Shown here: positions 61,925-64,000 of the stretch, piece by piece | Position numbering within the stretch: position 1 is the stretch's first letter | Layout of the letters: each line of letters begins with the position of its first letter | Origin: Hahellaceae bacterium | Lineage (GTDB): Bacteria; Pseudomonadota; Gammaproteobacteria; Pseudomonadales; Oleiphilaceae | Direction: 5' to 3' | Assembly (NCBI GenBank): GCA_016716085.1 | Contig: JADJWY010000005.1 | Location: 62,001 to 126,000, forward strand | DNA length: 64,000 bases | Program-made: the position numbers and the translations under genes | Notes under the pieces: generated by a model | The model's input: the letters and a program-made list of their open reading frames with translations, nothing else | The model's database searches: none | What the model was told of the DNA's origin: nothing

Positions 61925-62499
61925 CCGCGAAAAAAACGACAACCAAACCGCGTAAAAAATCTACACCGAAAGCCACAGCCGCGCCGGAAACGAAAAAGAT
62001 TCCGGCGTCGATGTGGTTTTTCAATTTCATTCTCGCTGCCGGTTTTTTGGGCTTTCTGTATTATCTGAAAGATATCCCGGAAACGTCTCAGAAAGTGGCC
62101 TCACCCAAGCCAGCAGAGAAAGCGTCGGTGCCACCCGCCGCCAAGCCGAAACCGGCCGAAACCAAACCCTTCCCCTATGACTACGCCAAGATCCTGCCCA
62201 AGGCGGAAGTCATTCCGCCCAACGTCAAGGAATATGAACCGAAGGAAGACATCAACAAGTATGTTTACCGCCTCCAGACAGGCTCTTTCCGACGACGCGA
62301 GGATGCGGAAAAACAAAAGGCCTCCATCGCGTTCCTGGGCATGCGTGGTGAGATCAAGGAACTTCGCCAGGATAACGGCAACGTGTGGTATCGGGTTGAA
62401 GTCGGCCCCATCACCTCGCGCTCAAAAATGAACAAGGCTGTCGACAAACTGGTTAAGATCAGCATTCAACCTCTGGTTCGTAAAGAAAAAGTTGATTAG
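61921..62499 (+). CDS. FtsN-like SPOR-domain membrane protein
   Basis: 192 residues. A cytoplasmic Lys/Thr-rich N-tail (about 1-28), one membrane segment (about 31-49, WFFNFILAAGFLGFLYYL), a Pro/Ala/Lys-rich linker (about 58-110) and a C-terminal SPOR domain (about 113-188, YVYRLQTGSFRRREDAEKQKA...VWYRVEVGPI) that binds septal peptidoglycan. Membrane topology and neighbours (argS, hslVU) match the FtsN position in E. coli and the SPOR gene of Pseudomonas, but the essential FtsN segment that acts on FtsQLB cannot be identified by eye, so I do not call it FtsN. GTG start, four-base overlap with argS. Confidence 0.9.
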   Translation: MTAKKTTTKPRKKSTPKATAAPETKKIPASMWFFNFILAAGFLGFLYYLKDIPETSQKVASPKPAEKASVPPAAKPKPAETKPFPYDYAKILPKAEVIPPNVKEYEPKEDINKYVYRLQTGSFRRREDAEKQKASIAFLGMRGEIKELRQDNGNVWYRVEVGPITSRSKMNKAVDKLVKISIQPLVRKEKVD

Positions 62500-62554
62500 A
62501 GACCATCATCCCCACGCGAGACGAGAAACCGGGTGCATTTTCAGGGGAGCGTGA

Positions 62555-62582
62555 CTTGAATTTGACGCAAGCAGCGCCATAT
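62555..62582 (+). promoter_or_regulatory. Sigma-32 heat-shock promoter of hslVU
   Basis: CTTGAA (62555-62560), 14 bases, CGCCATAT (62575-62582), which matches the known sigma-32 -10 consensus CCCCATNT at all but one position. Transcription would start about 25 bases before the hslV ATG. The call rests on the match and on the known heat-shock control of hslVU. Confidence 0.75.
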
Positions 62583-62615
62583 TCTCATCTCACCCCCCAC
62601 TCTCAGGACATCAGG

Positions 62616-63140
62616 ATGACTACGATTGTTTCCATCCGCCGGAATGGCAAGGTCGCCTTAGGCGGCGACGGCCAGGTTTCTCTCGGCAATACCATCATGA
62701 AAGGTAACGCACGCAAGGTGCGCCGCCTCTATCACAACAAGGTTATCGCCGGATTCGCAGGCGGCACCGCCGATGCATTCACGCTCTTTGAGCGCTTTGA
62801 AGCACAACTGGAGAAACACCAGGGCCACCTGGTGCGGGCCGCGGTGGAACTGGCCAAGGACTGGCGAACCGATCGTGCCCTGAGACGACTGGAAGCGCTG
62901 CTGGCAGTTGCCGATGAGAAAGCCTCTCTGATCATTACGGGCAACGGTGACGTGATTGAGCCGGAAAACAGCCTGATCGCCATTGGATCCGGAGGACCGT
63001 TCGCCCAGGCCGCAGCCCGGGCACTCCTGGAAAATACAGAACTCTCCGCGCGGGATATCGTTGAAAAAAGTCTGGAAATAGCAGGCGACATCTGCGTATT
63101 CACCAATCAGACCAAAACCATCGAAGAACTCGGCAATTAA
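62616..63140 (+). CDS. hslV: ATP-dependent protease peptidase subunit HslV
   Basis: Double-hexamer threonine protease related to the proteasome beta subunit. The ATG at 62616 gives 174 residues; after removal of Met the catalytic threonine is exposed (TTIVSIRRNGKVALGGDGQ). LGNTIMKGNARKVRR and GFAGGTADAFTLFERFE follow as in the family. The TTG frame from 62556 starts inside the heat-shock promoter and would block the active threonine, so it is rejected. It lies 17 bases before hslU. Confidence 0.97.
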   Translation: MTTIVSIRRNGKVALGGDGQVSLGNTIMKGNARKVRRLYHNKVIAGFAGGTADAFTLFERFEAQLEKHQGHLVRAAVELAKDWRTDRALRRLEALLAVADEKASLIITGNGDVIEPENSLIAIGSGGPFAQAAARALLENTELSARDIVEKSLEIAGDICVFTNQTKTIEELGN

Positions 63141-63157
63141 CTGAAAGGATTTGAATT

Positions 63158-64000
63158 ATGTCGGTCATGACGCCGCGCGAAATTGTACACGAACTGGATA
63201 AATACATTGTCGGCCAACACGCTGCAAAAAAGGCTGTCGCCGTTGCCTTGCGTAACCGCTGGCGCCGAATGCAATTAACGCCCGCACTGCGGGATGAAGT
63301 TACGCCAAAGAACATTCTCATGATTGGTCCAACCGGCGTGGGCAAAACGGAAATTGCCCGTCGTCTGGCCAAGCTTGCAGATGCGCCTTTCCTGAAGATC
63401 GAAGCCACCAAATTTACCGAAGTGGGTTACGTCGGCCGCGATGTGGAATCCATGATTCGGGATCTTGCGGAAATGTCGATTAAACTGTTCAGAGAGAAAG
63501 CCATGGCGAAAGTCGAGGAACAAGCCTTTCTCGCTGCGGAAGATCGTATTCTCGATGCCCTGCTCCCCCCTGCCCGCAACTTCAGCAATCCCGATGAACC
63601 TCCGGAGAAAGATTCCGCAGCGCGCCAGGTGTTTCGCAAGAAACTGCGGGAAGGCACCCTGAATGACAAGGAGATCGACATTGATGTCAAGTCGGTACCG
63701 GTTGGCGTCGAAATCATGGCACCGCCAGGCATGGAGGATATGACCAATCAGCTTCAAAGCATGTTCAGCAATTTGTCGGGAGACCGCAAAAAAACCAAGC
63801 GTATGAAGGTTGAAGACGCACTGCGCAAGGTCAAAGAAGAAGAAGCCGCACGCCTGGTCAATGAAGACGAACTGAAGCAGAAAGCCATTCAGGCGGTGGA
63901 GCAGAACGGGATTATATTCATTGATGAGATCGACAAAGTCGCCAAGCGAGCCGAACACAGCTCTGCTGATGTCTCACGCGAGGGAGTTCAACGCGATCTT
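63158..64000 (+). CDS. hslU: ATPase subunit HslU, 3' part missing
   Basis: AAA+ unfoldase that feeds substrates to HslV. The first 281 codons are present, the rest lying past the right edge. The N-terminal part MTPREIVHELDKYIVGQ, Walker A GPTGVGKT (57-64), the pore motif GYVGRD (about 91-96), the I-domain (about 110-240) and Walker B IIFIDEIDK (near 255) are all intact. ATG preceded by AAGGA. Co-transcribed with hslV from the heat-shock promoter. Confidence 0.97.
   Translation, partial: MSVMTPREIVHELDKYIVGQHAAKKAVAVALRNRWRRMQLTPALRDEVTPKNILMIGPTGVGKTEIARRLAKLADAPFLKIEATKFTEVGYVGRDVESMIRDLAEMSIKLFREKAMAKVEEQAFLAAEDRILDALLPPARNFSNPDEPPEKDSAARQVFRKKLREGTLNDKEIDIDVKSVPVGVEIMAPPGMEDMTNQLQSMFSNLSGDRKKTKRMKVEDALRKVKEEEAARLVNEDELKQKAIQAVEQNGIIFIDEIDKVAKRAEHSSADVSREGVQRDL

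Noticed and set aside
1..64000. Prophage, insertion sequence, CRISPR array, toxin-antitoxin or defence system
   Set aside because: No transposase, integrase, repeat array or nuclease family is seen; almost every open frame belongs to a known core gene.

Overview
The window is a dense, almost purely chromosomal stretch from a gammaproteobacterium. Content and gene order resemble the Pseudomonas / Oceanospirillales / Cellvibrionales part of the class: clpB-pgeF-rluD-bamD-pilSR, ispH-fkpB-lspA-ileS-ribF-murJ-rpsT, pilMNOPQ-aroK-aroB-damX-gltBD-hemE and mrcA-maeB-rpmE-priA-argS-SPOR-hslVU all match blocks known from Pseudomonas. No species can be named from the sequence alone. I see no phage, insertion sequence, CRISPR array, rRNA or tRNA.

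Layout: (1) 1-2907, branched-chain amino acid operon ilvI-ilvH-ilvC on the minus strand, ilvC cut by the left edge. (2) 3.3-9.2 kb, a DUF4124 protein, clpB with a heat-shock promoter, pgeF-rluD, and divergent bamD. (3) 9.3-12.3 kb, pilS-pilR, the type IV pilus two-component system. (4) 12.3-19.7 kb, a minus-strand isoprenoid / lipoprotein / isoleucyl-tRNA / flavin-cofactor / peptidoglycan-flippase group. (5) 19.9-24.5 kb, rpsT, proB, obgE, rpmA, rplU and an ispB reading frame broken by a single-base shift. (6) 24.6-27.4 kb, a small accessory patch: a wax-ester-synthase-like protein with a degenerate active site, a lipoprotein and a small unknown protein. (7) 27.4-34.0 kb, pgpA-thiL-nusB-ribH-ribB(X)-ribD-nrdR and glyA. 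(8) 34.2-37.7 kb, ettA, a MapZ-like PilZ protein and radA. (9) 37.8-53.4 kb, a long minus-strand series pilMNOPQ, aroK, aroB, damX, gltB, gltD, hemE. (10) 53.5-64 kb, mrcA, maeB, rpmE, priA, argS, an FtsN-like SPOR protein and hslVU, with hslU cut by the right edge.

Themes. Type IV pili recur: sensor and regulator PilSR, the PilMNOPQ alignment complex and secretin, and a PilZ protein. Cell-wall and envelope genes recur too: MurJ, PBP1A, DamX, the SPOR protein, LspA, BamD and PgeF. Both heat-shock protease or chaperone units, clpB and hslVU, carry sequences matching the sigma-32 consensus well. The riboflavin group lacks a riboflavin synthase gene, and its ribBA-like gene has lost the zinc cysteines of GTP cyclohydrolase II, so it is of the ribBX type.

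Most of the window is conserved housekeeping sequence, and I found no convincing new multi-gene system. The points most worth a second look are the ispB frameshift, the 19-base palindrome over the ispB -35 box, the degenerate wax-ester synthase, the ribBX / missing ribE arrangement, and a pilS ribosome-binding site placed in a hairpin loop.
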